A stretch of 64,000 bases of DNA from Solirubrobacterales bacterium. GTDB lineage: Bacteria; Actinomycetota; Thermoleophilia; Solirubrobacterales; 70-9. The notes beneath the pieces were generated by a model that searched no databases, was not told where the DNA came from, and saw only the letters and a program-made list of their open reading frames with translations. The DNA is taken from NCBI GenBank assembly GCA_016712175.1, contig JADJRQ010000003.1, positions 186,001-250,000 of the forward strand. Direction: 5' to 3'. Within the stretch, counting starts at the first letter, position 1, and each line of letters opens with the position of its first letter. Made by a program: the position numbers and the translations under genes. Shown piece after piece: positions 53,763-62,045 of this stretch.

Positions 53763-54905
53763 CTGTTCTCCAAGTCCTGAACCAGCTCTTCCGAGCGCTC
53801 GCGCGCGGCTTCGTCGACCGCGAACAGTTCGCGGAAGTCCCGGGCCGGACCAGAGCCAACGTCATCCAGCGCCTTTTCGATCACTTCGGCGATGCCGGTG
53901 AACTCGATGCGTCCGTCGAGGAAAGCGGCCACCGCCACTTCGTCGGCGGCGTTCAGCACGCAGGGAGATATCCCGCCTTTGCCTCCGGCTTCCCGAGCGA
54001 GACCAAGGCAGCGGAACGTTTCGGGGTCCGGTTCTTCGAAGTCGAGAGAACCGACGCTTGCCAGGTCGAGCCGCTCGATCGGCAGGTCCAGCCGCGCCGG
54101 ATACCCGAGGGCGAAGCCGATCGGCACGCGCATGTCGGGGTATCCGAGGTGGGCCAGCGTGGAGCCGTCTTTGAGGTCGATCATGGAGTGCACAATCGAC
54201 TGAGGATGCACCACGACGCTAATTCGTTCGTAAGGAACGTCGAACAGGAGATGGGCTTCGATCGTCTCGAAGCCTTTGTTCATCAGCGTCGCCGAATCGA
54301 TCGTGATGCGACCGCCCATCGCCCAGGTCGGGTGGTCGAGAGCTTCTGCGACCGTGATCCCGCTCAGGTCAGTCCGTCCACGGAATGGCCCGCCGGAGGC
54401 CGTGAGAACGATCCGGTCGACCGCTTCGGGCGCTTCGCCACTCAGCAACTGGAAGATCGCCGAATGCTCCGAGTCAACCGGCAGCAGCTTCGCCCCGGTT
54501 GCTTTCGAGAGTTCCGTGACCAGGTCCCCGCCGACCACCAGGCTTTCCTTGTTGGCAAGCGCGACGTCGATGCCGGCGGTAAGAGCCAGCGATTGTCGGG
54601 CCGAGTCCGGCCGCACCGACTATTCCGTTGAGCAGGAGGTCCGGCTCGCAGACCCCGATGAGTTCCCGGGCTGCTGCCTCCCCGGACAGGACGACTCCAT
54701 CAAAGACTCCGGCGGCTTCGCGGGCTGCTTCCGGGTCCTGAACGGCGATGAAGCCGGCACCACAGCCGCGCGCCTGAACGACCGCTTCCTGCCAGTTGCT
54801 GCCAACGGCGAGTCCGACCGCCGAGAGGTCCTCGCGGCCATTGATGATCTCAAGCGCCTGGGTGCCGATCGAACCGGTCGAGCCGAGCACCGCTATTCGT
54901 TTCAT
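53759..54905 (-). CDS. dxr: 1-deoxy-D-xylulose 5-phosphate reductoisomerase (frameshifted near 54588)
   Basis: An enzyme of about 381 residues making MEP with NADPH. It begins KRIAVLGSTGSIGTQALEII (NADPH site). The break falls in GPTIAG-ALTAGIDVALANKE; removing one G joins the frames. The catalytic part has LPVDSEHSAIFQLL, ILTASGGPFRG as VLTASGGPFRG, HPTWAMGGRITIDSATLMNKG and VVVHPQSIVHSM. Because the MEP pathway is essential, the frameshift is probably a sequencing error. The ATG at 54905 fits the family start; an ATG at 54932 is an alternative. Confidence 0.9.
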
Positions 54906-54948
54906 CTGGGTGGGTGAATCAGGGACATCCATTGCACCTGGATCCGGA

Positions 54949-55743
54949 TCAGTAGACAAGGGCTATGGAGACGTAGTAGCCGACGACCACCGTGAAGAAG
55001 ACGGCGTCGAGTCGGTCGAGCAGCCCTCCATGGGGTCCGAACAGCGTACCTGTGTCCTTCTTTCCGAGATCACGCTTGATCATCGATTCGAACAAATCGC
55101 CGACCGGAGCCATCGAGGCCACTGCGGCACCGAGAATCAGGGCGTCGTAGCCGGAGAGCCAGTCCTGGTAGAGCCCGGCACACCAGACGCCGAGCACTCC
55201 GATCAGGAATCCGCCGATCAGACCTTCGATCGTCTTGTTCGGCGAAAGCTTCGGCGCAAGCTTGTGACGGCCGAACAGGCGGCCAACCGTGTAAGCGCCC
55301 GTATCGGCCACGAAGGTGCCAACCAGGACATTGACCAGCAGCGCGGCACCATGGTCCGGGAGGTCCCGGAGCAGTACCGCGTGGACCATCGGAATGCCGA
55401 TCCAGAAGAGCCCGAAGACCGTGATCGCCATCGACGCGGTGATGTTCTCCCGGTTGTCCCGGGCAGCCGCGAAGATGAAAAGCAGGAGGAAGGGCGCTGC
55501 CATGAGCAGCAAGACGTTGAATGCGGTGCCGAAGTAAGCGGCGGCGACCATGCCGGTCAAGCCGAGGTAGGCAACCCACTGCATCGGCCGGTAGGAACTC
55601 CCCATCACGAAGAACTCGCGGAGACCGAGGCAGCCGAAGACCGCGATCGCGGCAGCGAACACCGGGCCTCCGGCCACGACGATTCCGATTGCCAAAAGTA
55701 CCCAGGGAATCGCCACGATAACCCGCTTCATAGTCTCGTTCAT
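54949..55743 (-). CDS. cdsA: Phosphatidate cytidylyltransferase
   Basis: A 264-residue membrane enzyme that makes CDP-diacylglycerol. It has about seven membrane helices. The C-terminal signature GRLFGRHKLAPKLSPNKTIE is followed by GLIGGFLIGVLG and GDLFESMIKRDLGKKDTGTL, then FGPHGGLLDRLDAVFF, the complete CdsA motif. The product feeds PgsA, encoded 9 kb downstream. Its start overlaps the uppS stop by 4 nt. Confidence 0.93.
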   Translation of the reverse strand: MNETMKRVIVAIPWVLLAIGIVVAGGPVFAAAIAVFGCLGLREFFVMGSSYRPMQWVAYLGLTGMVAAAYFGTAFNVLLLMAAPFLLLFIFAAARDNRENITASMAITVFGLFWIGIPMVHAVLLRDLPDHGAALLVNVLVGTFVADTGAYTVGRLFGRHKLAPKLSPNKTIEGLIGGFLIGVLGVWCAGLYQDWLSGYDALILGAAVASMAPVGDLFESMIKRDLGKKDTGTLFGPHGGLLDRLDAVFFTVVVGYYVSIALVY

Positions 55744-56414
55744 GAGGCAGCCCTGTTGCCGAAGCGGCGGGTCCGGCGGCCGTATTCCTCGAGGGTCTCG
55801 GCGAACGCATCACGACTGAAGTCGGGCCAGAGTTCATCCCGGAAGACGAACTCGGAATAGGCACACTGCCAGAGGAGGTAGTTCGAGATCCGCTGTTCAC
55901 CACTGGTACGAATAAGGAGTTCGGGGTCGTGCATGTCTGGCGCATAGAGTCCCTCGCGGAACTCCTCTTCCGTGCTCCCGGTGAACCCGCGCGCCGCATC
56001 GATGATCTCGGCGCGACCTCCGTAGTTGAAGGCGATGAAGAAGGTGATCGTGTCGTTTCCGGCCGTGAATGCTTCGGCCTCGTCCATCTGCTCAATAAGC
56101 CTGGGTGCGATGCCCTCCCGGCGGCCGATGAACCGCATCCGCACACCTTCTTCGTGAAGCTCAGGCGTTTCGTCGACGATCCGCTGGGAAAACATCTCCA
56201 TGAGCGCTGAAACTTCTTCGGGAGAGCGTGACCAGTTCTCGGTCGAGAACGAGAAGACGGTCAGTTCCTTGATGCCGAACTCGACCGCGTCCTTCAGCCT
56301 TGCTTTGACCGTATCGGCGCCGGCACTGTGGCCTTCGCGGACGGGTAGACCCCGGTTTTCGGCCCAACGGCCGTTGCCGTCGGTAATGATCGCGACAAAC
56401 CGGGGTGCGCTCAC
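55740..56414 (-). CDS. uppS: Undecaprenyl diphosphate synthase (cis-prenyltransferase)
   Basis: A 224-residue cis-prenyltransferase that builds the lipid carrier for cell-wall synthesis. Motif I is AIITDGNGRWAENRGLPVRE, with the Asp and the GNGRWA of the family followed by GHSAGADTV. FSFSTENWSRSPEEV is motif III and the C-terminal motif is DPELLIRTSGEQRISNYLLW followed by the Glu near SEFVF. Start and stop overlap both neighbours by 4 nt. Confidence 0.93.
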   Translation of the reverse strand: MSAPRFVAIITDGNGRWAENRGLPVREGHSAGADTVKARLKDAVEFGIKELTVFSFSTENWSRSPEEVSALMEMFSQRIVDETPELHEEGVRMRFIGRREGIAPRLIEQMDEAEAFTAGNDTITFFIAFNYGGRAEIIDAARGFTGSTEEEFREGLYAPDMHDPELLIRTSGEQRISNYLLWQCAYSEFVFRDELWPDFSRDAFAETLEEYGRRTRRFGNRAAS

Positions 56415-56968
56415 ACCTCGAGGATTTCCTCTTCCTTGCCTTTCAGCAGGGAATCAATTTCTCCGATGGTTTCGTCAGTGAGTTTCTGGAGTGCTGCTTC
56501 GGCGCGGTGCTCGTCATCAGCGCCGGTCTCGCCATCCTTTTTCAGATCGCGCAGATCGGCCATTACGTCACGGCGGACGTTGCGGATTGCGATCCGGCCG
56601 TCTTCGGCGACGCCGTTGACGACCTTCACAAGTTCCTTGCGGCGCTCTTCGGTCAGATCCGGCACGTTGAGGCGGATCACGTTGCCATCGTTCGAAGGCG
56701 TCAGGCCGACGTCAGACTCGAGGATCGCTTTCTCGATGTTGCCCATGACGCCCTTGTCGTACGGAGTGACCGTCAGGGTGCGGGCGTCGGTAGTCGAGAC
56801 ATTGGCCATCTGCGCCAGCGGCGTCATGGCTCCGTAGTAGTCGACTGTAATCCGGTCAAGAAGATGCGGCGTGGCACGGCCAGTACGCACACTGGAGAAC
56901 TCGCCACGGGTTGAATCGACGGATTTCTCCATTCGCTGCCGGGCGTCTTTGAGTAGGTCGTCGATCAT
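56411..56968 (-). CDS. frr: Ribosome recycling factor
   Basis: A 185-residue factor that splits post-termination ribosomes with EF-G. The long helices start MIDDLLKDARQRMEKSVDST, and RTGRATPHLLDRITVDYYG is the conserved hinge and hairpin region. Motifs DARTLTVTPYDKG and RKELVKVVNGVAEDGRIAIR complete the family pattern. The length is standard. It overlaps pyrH upstream and uppS downstream by 4 nt each. Confidence 0.95.
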   Translation of the reverse strand: MIDDLLKDARQRMEKSVDSTRGEFSSVRTGRATPHLLDRITVDYYGAMTPLAQMANVSTTDARTLTVTPYDKGVMGNIEKAILESDVGLTPSNDGNVIRLNVPDLTEERRKELVKVVNGVAEDGRIAIRNVRRDVMADLRDLKKDGETGADDEHRAEAALQKLTDETIGEIDSLLKGKEEEILEV

Positions 56969-57729
56969 GATTTCTCCTCCGGTGACGCGTCGTCGGGCAC
57001 GCTCGAGCGGACCAGGGTTCCGACTTTCTCGCCTGAAACGATCCTATCTATATTGAGCTCGTCGGCCATGTTGAAGACGTAGATCGGCAGATCGTTGTCC
57101 ATACAGAGGCTGAGGGCGGTCGAATCCATGACTTTGAGGCCACGCTCGATCGCGTCGCGGTGGGAGAGTTCAGGGATGAAAGTCGCGTTCGGATCGGTTG
57201 CCGGATCGGCGTCGTACACGCCTTCGACACCGTTCTTCGCCATCAGGATCGCCTCGGCATGGATCTCGAGTGCCCGCAGTGCGGCTGCGGTGTCGGTGGT
57301 GAAGAACGGGTTGCCGGTGCCGGCGGCGAAGATCACGATCCGCCCCTTTTCCAGGTGACGCATCGCGCGGCGCCTGATGTACGGCTCCGCGACCTCACGA
57401 ACATCGATTGCGGAGAGGACACGTGTGTACTGGCCGTGCTTCTCGAGCGCGTCCTGAAGGGTCAGCGCGTTGAGCACCGTGGCCATCATGCCCATGTAGT
57501 CGCCGGTCGCCCGGTCCATCCCCTGGGCGGCACCGTCAATGCCGCGGTAGATGTTGCCGGCGCCGACGACGATCGCGACTTCGACGCCCCGACTGCGAAT
57601 CACGCCGAGCTGACGGGCGATGCGCTCGACTTCGGCCGGATCCGTACCGAAGTCGAGGTCGCCCATCAATGCCTCACCCGAGAGCTTTAGAAGGATCCTT
57701 CTGAATTTCGGCTCTGAGTCGTCGGTCAT
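56965..57729 (-). CDS. pyrH: UMP kinase
   Basis: A 254-residue kinase of the amino-acid kinase fold that phosphorylates UMP. RRILLKLSGEALMGD is the N-terminal phosphate-binding block, VAIVVGAGNIYRG follows, and IVIFAAGTGNPFFTTDTAAA is the UMP-site signature. The end has SLCMDNDLPIYVFNM. The N-terminus carries 8 extra residues relative to many homologues. It lies 18 nt after tsf, in the conserved order rpsB-tsf-pyrH-frr. Confidence 0.95.
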   Translation of the reverse strand: MTDDSEPKFRRILLKLSGEALMGDLDFGTDPAEVERIARQLGVIRSRGVEVAIVVGAGNIYRGIDGAAQGMDRATGDYMGMMATVLNALTLQDALEKHGQYTRVLSAIDVREVAEPYIRRRAMRHLEKGRIVIFAAGTGNPFFTTDTAAALRALEIHAEAILMAKNGVEGVYDADPATDPNATFIPELSHRDAIERGLKVMDSTALSLCMDNDLPIYVFNMADELNIDRIVSGEKVGTLVRSSVPDDASPEEKS

Positions 57730-57747
57730 GATGCGTGCCCTCGGGCC

Positions 57748-58347
57748 TTACTCGCCTACCCGGAAGACCGAGAAGCGCGATATGACGATGTTCTCGCCGA
57801 GCTTGGCCACTGCGTCCTGACGAAGCTGCTCGATCGTCTTCGAATCGTGCTTGTCAACGTTCACGTGTTCCTGTTCCATCAAGGCGCGATCCTTTGCCCA
57901 CTTGGCAACCTGCCCGTCGACTATGCGCTCAACGACGTTATCCGGCTTGCCGTCTTCCTTGGCCTTTTCCTCGAAGACTCGACGCTCGTTGGCGATTTCT
58001 TCCTCGGGGATGTCCTCGGTCGCGACGTGGGTCGGCGAGGCGGCGGCGACGTGCAGGGCGACGTCGTAGGCAAATGCCTGGAAGTCCTCGTTGCGAGCGA
58101 CGAAGTCGGTCTCGCACTGGACTTCCACCATCGCGCCGACCTTCTTGTTGGCGTGGATGTAGGAAGCGACGACCCCTTCGCTGGTGCCACGGTCGGCGCG
58201 CTTGGCGGCCGAAGCCTGGCCCTTGACCCGCAGCAGTTCAACCGCCCGGTCCATGTCGCCGCCAGCCTCTTCCAGTGCCTTCTTGCAGTCGAGCATGCCG
58301 GCGCCGGTCTGCTGGCGGAGTTCCTTTACATCTGCGGCAGACGCCAT
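57748..58347 (-). CDS. tsf: Elongation factor Ts (short form)
   Basis: A 199-residue guanine-nucleotide exchange factor for EF-Tu. The N-terminal UBA-like part is ADVKELRQQTGAGMLDCKKA with LEEAGGDMDRAVELLRVKG. The exchange motif that contacts EF-Tu is VEVQCETDFVARNEDF. It lacks the second subdomain of the 270-residue type, like the short EF-Ts of Thermus and some deep actinobacterial lines. The ATG shares one base with the rpsB stop codon. Confidence 0.95.
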   Translation of the reverse strand: MASAADVKELRQQTGAGMLDCKKALEEAGGDMDRAVELLRVKGQASAAKRADRGTSEGVVASYIHANKKVGAMVEVQCETDFVARNEDFQAFAYDVALHVAAASPTHVATEDIPEEEIANERRVFEEKAKEDGKPDNVVERIVDGQVAKWAKDRALMEQEHVNVDKHDSKTIEQLRQDAVAKLGENIVISRFSVFRVGE

Positions 58348-59492
58348 CAGGACTTCTCCTCCGTGGCCGGAGCCTCGGAGCCGGAGCTATCCTCGGACTC
58401 GGCGGCTTCAGGCTCGGCATCGTCCGGGACGGCCTGGGGATGCGGGGCATCGTCAGGAACTGCCTGAGGGTGCGGATTGTCATCAGGAACGGCCTGGGGA
58501 TGCGGGGCATCGTCAGGAACTGCCTGAGGGTGGGGCGCATCGTCGGAGACTGCCTGGGGGTGCGGGGCGTCTTCCGGGACGGCCTGGGGGTGGGGCTTTT
58601 CTGCCTGAGGCTTTTCAGGAGCTGGAGCGGCGGCGGCTGCTTCAGCCTTGGCCTTGTCTTCGGCCTTCTTGCGGGCCTTCTCCTCGGCCTGCTCCTTCTC
58701 GATCGCCTCACGGCGGATCTTGTCCTCTTCCTCACGCTTCTTGCGCTCGGCATCTTCCTTCTCGCGACGGGCCTTCTCTTCGGCCTGGCGCTTCTCTTCG
58801 ATTACGGCCCAGGCTCCGGCGCCTTCTTCGATCGCCGAACCGACGGTCGAAATAACCAGTTCGCAGGAGCGGATCGCGTCGTCGTTGCCGGGCACGACGA
58901 AGTCGATGTTGCCCGGGTCACAGTTCGAGTCGACCAGGGCGATGATCGGCAGCCGCAGGCGGGTCGCCTCGCGCAGTGCGATCTCTTCGGCCTTGAGGTC
59001 CATGATGAAGACGGCGTCGGGGACACGGTCCATGTCCTTGACTCCACCGAGGGCGAACTCGAGCTTGGTGCGCTCGGCCATCATCTTCATGCGTTCTTTG
59101 GTCGGCAGCAGATCGATCTGCTCGGTCTCGACCAGGTCATTCAGCTCGTGCAGCCGCTTGATACGGGCGGAGCTGATGTTGAAGTTTGTGAGAAGGCCGG
59201 GCAGCCAACGACGGTTGACGTAAGGCATGTTCGACTTCTCTGCCCAGTTCTGGATGACGTCCGAAGCCTGCTTCTTGGTGCCGACGAAAAGAACCTTGCC
59301 GCCGCCCGAAGTGAGCTCACCGACGAAACGGCGTGCGTCCTCGAGCATTTCCTCCGTCTGGAGGAGGTCAATGATGTGGATCCCGTCGAGTTCACCGGCG
59401 ATGTAACGCCGCATGTTCGGGTTCCAACGACTGGTCTGGTGGCCAAAATGAACTCCGGCCTCCAGCAAATTCTGGATTCCTGCTTGAGTCAT
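58347..59492 (-). CDS. rpsB: Ribosomal protein S2 with repetitive C-terminal tail
   Basis: A 381-residue S2 protein; a normal S2 is about 240-260. The S2 core starts MTQAGIQNLLEAGVHFGHQT and includes VLFVGTKKQASDVIQ, RWLPGLLTNF and DVDFVVPGNDDAIRS-type text (reads NIDFVVPGNDDAIRS). After residue 235 or so comes a highly charged Lys/Glu helix, then six decapeptide repeats near PHPQAVPDDA, and an acidic end. The ATG at 59492 has an AAGGAG site 5 nt away; the longer upstream frame is not S2. The tail is probably disordered and its purpose is unknown. Confidence 0.93.
   Translation of the reverse strand: MTQAGIQNLLEAGVHFGHQTSRWNPNMRRYIAGELDGIHIIDLLQTEEMLEDARRFVGELTSGGGKVLFVGTKKQASDVIQNWAEKSNMPYVNRRWLPGLLTNFNISSARIKRLHELNDLVETEQIDLLPTKERMKMMAERTKLEFALGGVKDMDRVPDAVFIMDLKAEEIALREATRLRLPIIALVDSNCDPGNIDFVVPGNDDAIRSCELVISTVGSAIEEGAGAWAVIEEKRQAEEKARREKEDAERKKREEEDKIRREAIEKEQAEEKARKKAEDKAKAEAAAAAPAPEKPQAEKPHPQAVPEDAPHPQAVSDDAPHPQAVPDDAPHPQAVPDDNPHPQAVPDDAPHPQAVPDDAEPEAAESEDSSGSEAPATEEKS
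58417..58596. repeat. Six 30-bp tandem repeats inside rpsB
   Basis: Six consecutive 30-bp units (58417, 58447, 58477, 58507, 58537 and 58567) encode the decapeptides of the S2 tail, mostly DDAPHPQAVP. They differ by a few bases, mainly at silent positions. Units 2 and 4 contain GGAACTGCCTGAG, the same 13-mer found in the left arm of the dispersed palindromic repeat. Confidence 0.85.
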
Positions 59493-59630
59493 GCTGCTCC
59501 TTGAATTGGTGTTACTTACGGATCCCACCGGGTCGATTGGACGGAAACCCATTGAGGGCAGGAGCCGTCGTCGGAGTACCGGGGGTTAGAGATTGATTGG
59601 ATCCGCGATTGTAGAGGGAATGAAGGGCAA

Positions 59631-59763
59631 GTGGCGCCCGGGAACTGCCTGAGCGGCGCCTGGACTTCGTCGACGCCGGGAATGTCAGCTCAAGTACGTG
59701 AGTACGATCGCGGACATTCCCGGCTTTACTCCTCGCCAGCCGCTCGCAGGCAGCCCCGTGCAC
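59631..59763 (+). repeat. Dispersed ~135-bp palindromic repeat, copy C
   Basis: Plus-strand text starts GTGGCGCCCGGGAACTGCCT and ends GCAGGCAGCCCCGTGCAC. Inner stem GCCGGGAATGTC / GACATTCCCGGC encloses CAGCTCAAGTACG-TGA-GTACGATCGCGG. Relative to copy B it shows AATATC/GATATT changed to AATGTC/GACATT and loss of one G-C pair on both sides, so pairing is preserved. It lies between the rluD 3' end and the rpsB leader. Confidence 0.78.
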
Positions 59764-59778
59764 CGCTCTCATCCGTTT

Positions 59779-60474
59779 CTAAACCGCGCCTTCGCGGGCC
59801 AGTTCGAGCGCCTCGGCCAGGTCGGCCGGCAATGGTGCCTCGAATTCGCTTTCTTCACCCGTCGCCGGGTGCCTGAAGGCCAGCCTCGTCGAATGCAGGA
59901 ACGGCCTCGTCAGTTCGTACCTCGACGGCCCTCCGTAAGTCGGGTCACCGATCAAGGGGTGCTTGATGGCTTCCAGGTGGACCCGGATCTGGTGGGTTCG
60001 ACCCGTTTCCAGCCTGACTTCGAGCAGGGTGTCCCGGCGGAGTGTTTCCTTGACCTCGAAGTGCGTGGTCGCCTCCCGCGGTGCGGCGCCGTTCACGGCC
60101 ATCCGGTGGCGCTTCCTTGCTGCCCTGCCGATCGGGGCATCGATCGTTCCAGTGCGGGAGCGGAACCGGCCATCGGCCAGAGCGAGGTACGTTCGTTCAA
60201 CCTCCCGTTTGCGAATCATCTCCTGGAGGGTCGTGTGGGTTTCGTCATCGCGAGCCACCACCATCAGGCCACTGGTGCCACGGTCGAGGCGGTGAACGAT
60301 GCCCGGCCGCTCGGGTTCATCGCCACCTGCCAGCTCGTCCCCCAGCAGCTCGACCAGGGTCACCCCGTCGTGCGACGGAGCGGGATGAACCACCAGGTCG
60401 GCGCCCTTGTCGACCACGATCAGGTACTCGTCCTTGAAAACGATGCTGAAGGCCCCGGCCACCGGCTCGGTCAC
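59779..60474 (-). CDS. rluD: RluD-family 23S rRNA pseudouridine synthase lacking the S4 domain
   Basis: A 231-residue catalytic domain of the RluA/RluD family. VHPAPSHDGVTLVELL and the catalytic Asp motif IVHRLDRGTSGLMVVARD are present; LEVRLETGRTHQIRVHLEAI and DPTYGG follow. Usual RluD proteins have about 70 more N-terminal residues forming an S4 RNA-binding domain. Here the GTG at 60474, with a GGGAGGAG site and a 4-nt overlap with lspA, starts directly before the catalytic fold. Target specificity may therefore differ. Confidence 0.87.
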   Translation of the reverse strand: MTEPVAGAFSIVFKDEYLIVVDKGADLVVHPAPSHDGVTLVELLGDELAGGDEPERPGIVHRLDRGTSGLMVVARDDETHTTLQEMIRKREVERTYLALADGRFRSRTGTIDAPIGRAARKRHRMAVNGAAPREATTHFEVKETLRRDTLLEVRLETGRTHQIRVHLEAIKHPLIGDPTYGGPSRYELTRPFLHSTRLAFRHPATGEESEFEAPLPADLAEALELAREGAV

Positions 60475-60929
60475 GCCTCCTCCCGGCCTTCGCTGACCAG
60501 AGTCCAGGCGAGCAGAATTACTCCGACGGTTATTGCACAGTCGGCAATATTGAAAGCCGGCCAGTGCGGCAGCAGGATGAAGTCGGTGACGTATCCGAGG
60601 CGGATGCGATCGATCAGGTTGCCGGCCGCGCCGCCCAGGATCAGTCCACCGGCCAGCCAGGCGAGGTTGCGGCCGGGGACCGACGCCACGAAGACACCAA
60701 GGGCAACCAACGCAACCAGGCTCAGGGCGATCACGAAGACACCGCCACCGCCGGCGAGACCAAAGGCCACGCCGTCGTTGTGGGTGAGCGTGAACTTGAG
60801 CGGGCCGAGCACGTCGACCTTGCTGCCCCTTTCGATCTGGTCCGTGACCCCCGCCTTCGCGAGTTGGTCTACGACCACCACCGAAGCGGCGACGAGGAGA
60901 GCCCACGACAGCTGCCGTTTACGGGTCAA
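60471..60929 (-). CDS. lspA: Lipoprotein signal peptidase (signal peptidase II)
   Basis: A 152-residue membrane aspartyl protease that removes lipoprotein signal peptides. It has four helices. The conserved blocks are VVDQLAKAGV, NDGVAFGLAG, the first catalytic Asp in GGAAGNLIDRIRLGYVTDF and the second in HWPAFNIADCAITVG. The TTG start overlaps the yggT stop by 4 nt and its own stop overlaps rluD by 4 nt. Confidence 0.93.
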   Translation of the reverse strand: MTRKRQLSWALLVAASVVVVDQLAKAGVTDQIERGSKVDVLGPLKFTLTHNDGVAFGLAGGGGVFVIALSLVALVALGVFVASVPGRNLAWLAGGLILGGAAGNLIDRIRLGYVTDFILLPHWPAFNIADCAITVGVILLAWTLVSEGREEA

Positions 60930-61231
60930 CCGTTGACCAATCCGACGACAACTGCCTGGCCGATCAGCAGGAGAATCACGCCGACCATCGGACTGAGGTC
61001 GAGCTGCATTCCACCCGCGCCGACCGGCGGCAGGATGCGACGGAAGATGTTCAGATACGGATCGGTTGTGTCTTTTACGAAGGTGAGCACCGCTCGCAAG
61101 GCGCGGTTGTCAGGGACCTTGGGAACCCAGGACATGAGAATCCGGATGAAGATCAGAATGATGTAGACGGTGAACAGTGCACTGACGTATGCGGCCACGT
61201 CCCCCCGCGAAATTGCCACGACCCCGCCCAT
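60926..61231 (-). CDS. YggT family membrane protein
   Basis: A 101-residue protein with two hydrophobic segments: VSALFTVYIILIFIRILMSW near the N-terminus and a C-terminal helix, GVILLLIGQAVVVGLV. The conserved YggT pattern SWVPKVPDN, then DPYLNIFRRILPP, is present. The role in the cell envelope or osmotic response is not settled. In actinobacteria it is coded near sepF and divIVA, which fits the context here, although divIVA itself is absent. Confidence 0.85.
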   Translation of the reverse strand: MGGVVAISRGDVAAYVSALFTVYIILIFIRILMSWVPKVPDNRALRAVLTFVKDTTDPYLNIFRRILPPVGAGGMQLDLSPMVGVILLLIGQAVVVGLVNG

Positions 61232-61233
61232 TC

Positions 61234-62004
61234 TCAGCCTTCGCGCATTCGGCGAAGCGAAGAAATGGCGGCCTGCTCGAAGGCTTCCGCGGCCCCACCT
61301 GCGGCCAGCGCTTCAAGCCCGGCCTCGGTACTCCCGCCGGGCGAGGCGACAGCGACCTGGATCTCGAAAGGCGTACGCCGCTTCAGAAGCTCGGCAGTTC
61401 CGGACAGGGTCTCGGCGACCATCGTGAGTGCATCTTCTGGTTCCAGGCCGTCTTCGATGCCGGCCTTTGCCAAGGCATCGGCAACCACCGCAAAGTAGGC
61501 AGGTGAGCAACCCATGACTGCGGTCGCTGCGTCCATGAGACTGTCGTCGAGTTCGACGACTTTGCCGAGCGATTCGAGCAGCGCGAGCCCGTCGGCGATG
61601 ACCTTCGGATCACTCTCTTGCGGGTGGGCGGCGGCGATCACTCCCCTGCCCGTCTCGACCGCGAGGTTCGGCATGAGCCGGATTACGGTCGAATCCGGGA
61701 ACTGTTCGAAAAGCGTTGCCAATGCGGTGCCACCGAGAAGAGACATCACGGCAAACGGCGAGGGAATGGAAGCCGCGACATCGGCGAGATCCTTCGGCTT
61801 CATCGCGAGCACTACGAAATCAGCGCCTTCGACCAGGTTCTCATTGCTGTCTACGGCCCTGCCTTCGACTTCATCCGCAAGCGCAGTTGCTCGTCCGGAG
61901 CCGGAGTCGGTGAAGAGCATCTGCGTGGGTCCATTGGCGGATGCCGCCCAGCCACGGGCCATTGCGGCGGCCATGTTTCCGGAACCGATGAATCCGACGA
62001 TCAT
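61234..62004 (-). CDS. proC: Pyrroline-5-carboxylate reductase
   Basis: A 256-residue enzyme for the last step of proline synthesis. The NADP site is VGFIGSGNMAAAMARGW; VVLAMKPKDLADV follows. The catalytic end has MGCSPAYFAVVADALAKAGI and VASPGGSTEAGLEALAAGG, the family signature. It starts 41 nt after sepF on the same strand and lies 2 nt from yggT. Confidence 0.92.
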   Translation of the reverse strand: MIVGFIGSGNMAAAMARGWAASANGPTQMLFTDSGSGRATALADEVEGRAVDSNENLVEGADFVVLAMKPKDLADVAASIPSPFAVMSLLGGTALATLFEQFPDSTVIRLMPNLAVETGRGVIAAAHPQESDPKVIADGLALLESLGKVVELDDSLMDAATAVMGCSPAYFAVVADALAKAGIEDGLEPEDALTMVAETLSGTAELLKRRTPFEIQVAVASPGGSTEAGLEALAAGGAAEAFEQAAISSLRRMREG

Positions 62005-62045
62005 GGGAGCAGCTTACTTCTCCGACGGTCCTGCCGGAGAAGTGA

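Noticed and set aside
58417..58596. Possible CRISPR-like array, because of the regular 30-bp period
   Set aside because: Units are contiguous without spacers and encode an in-frame decapeptide of S2; no cas genes in the window.
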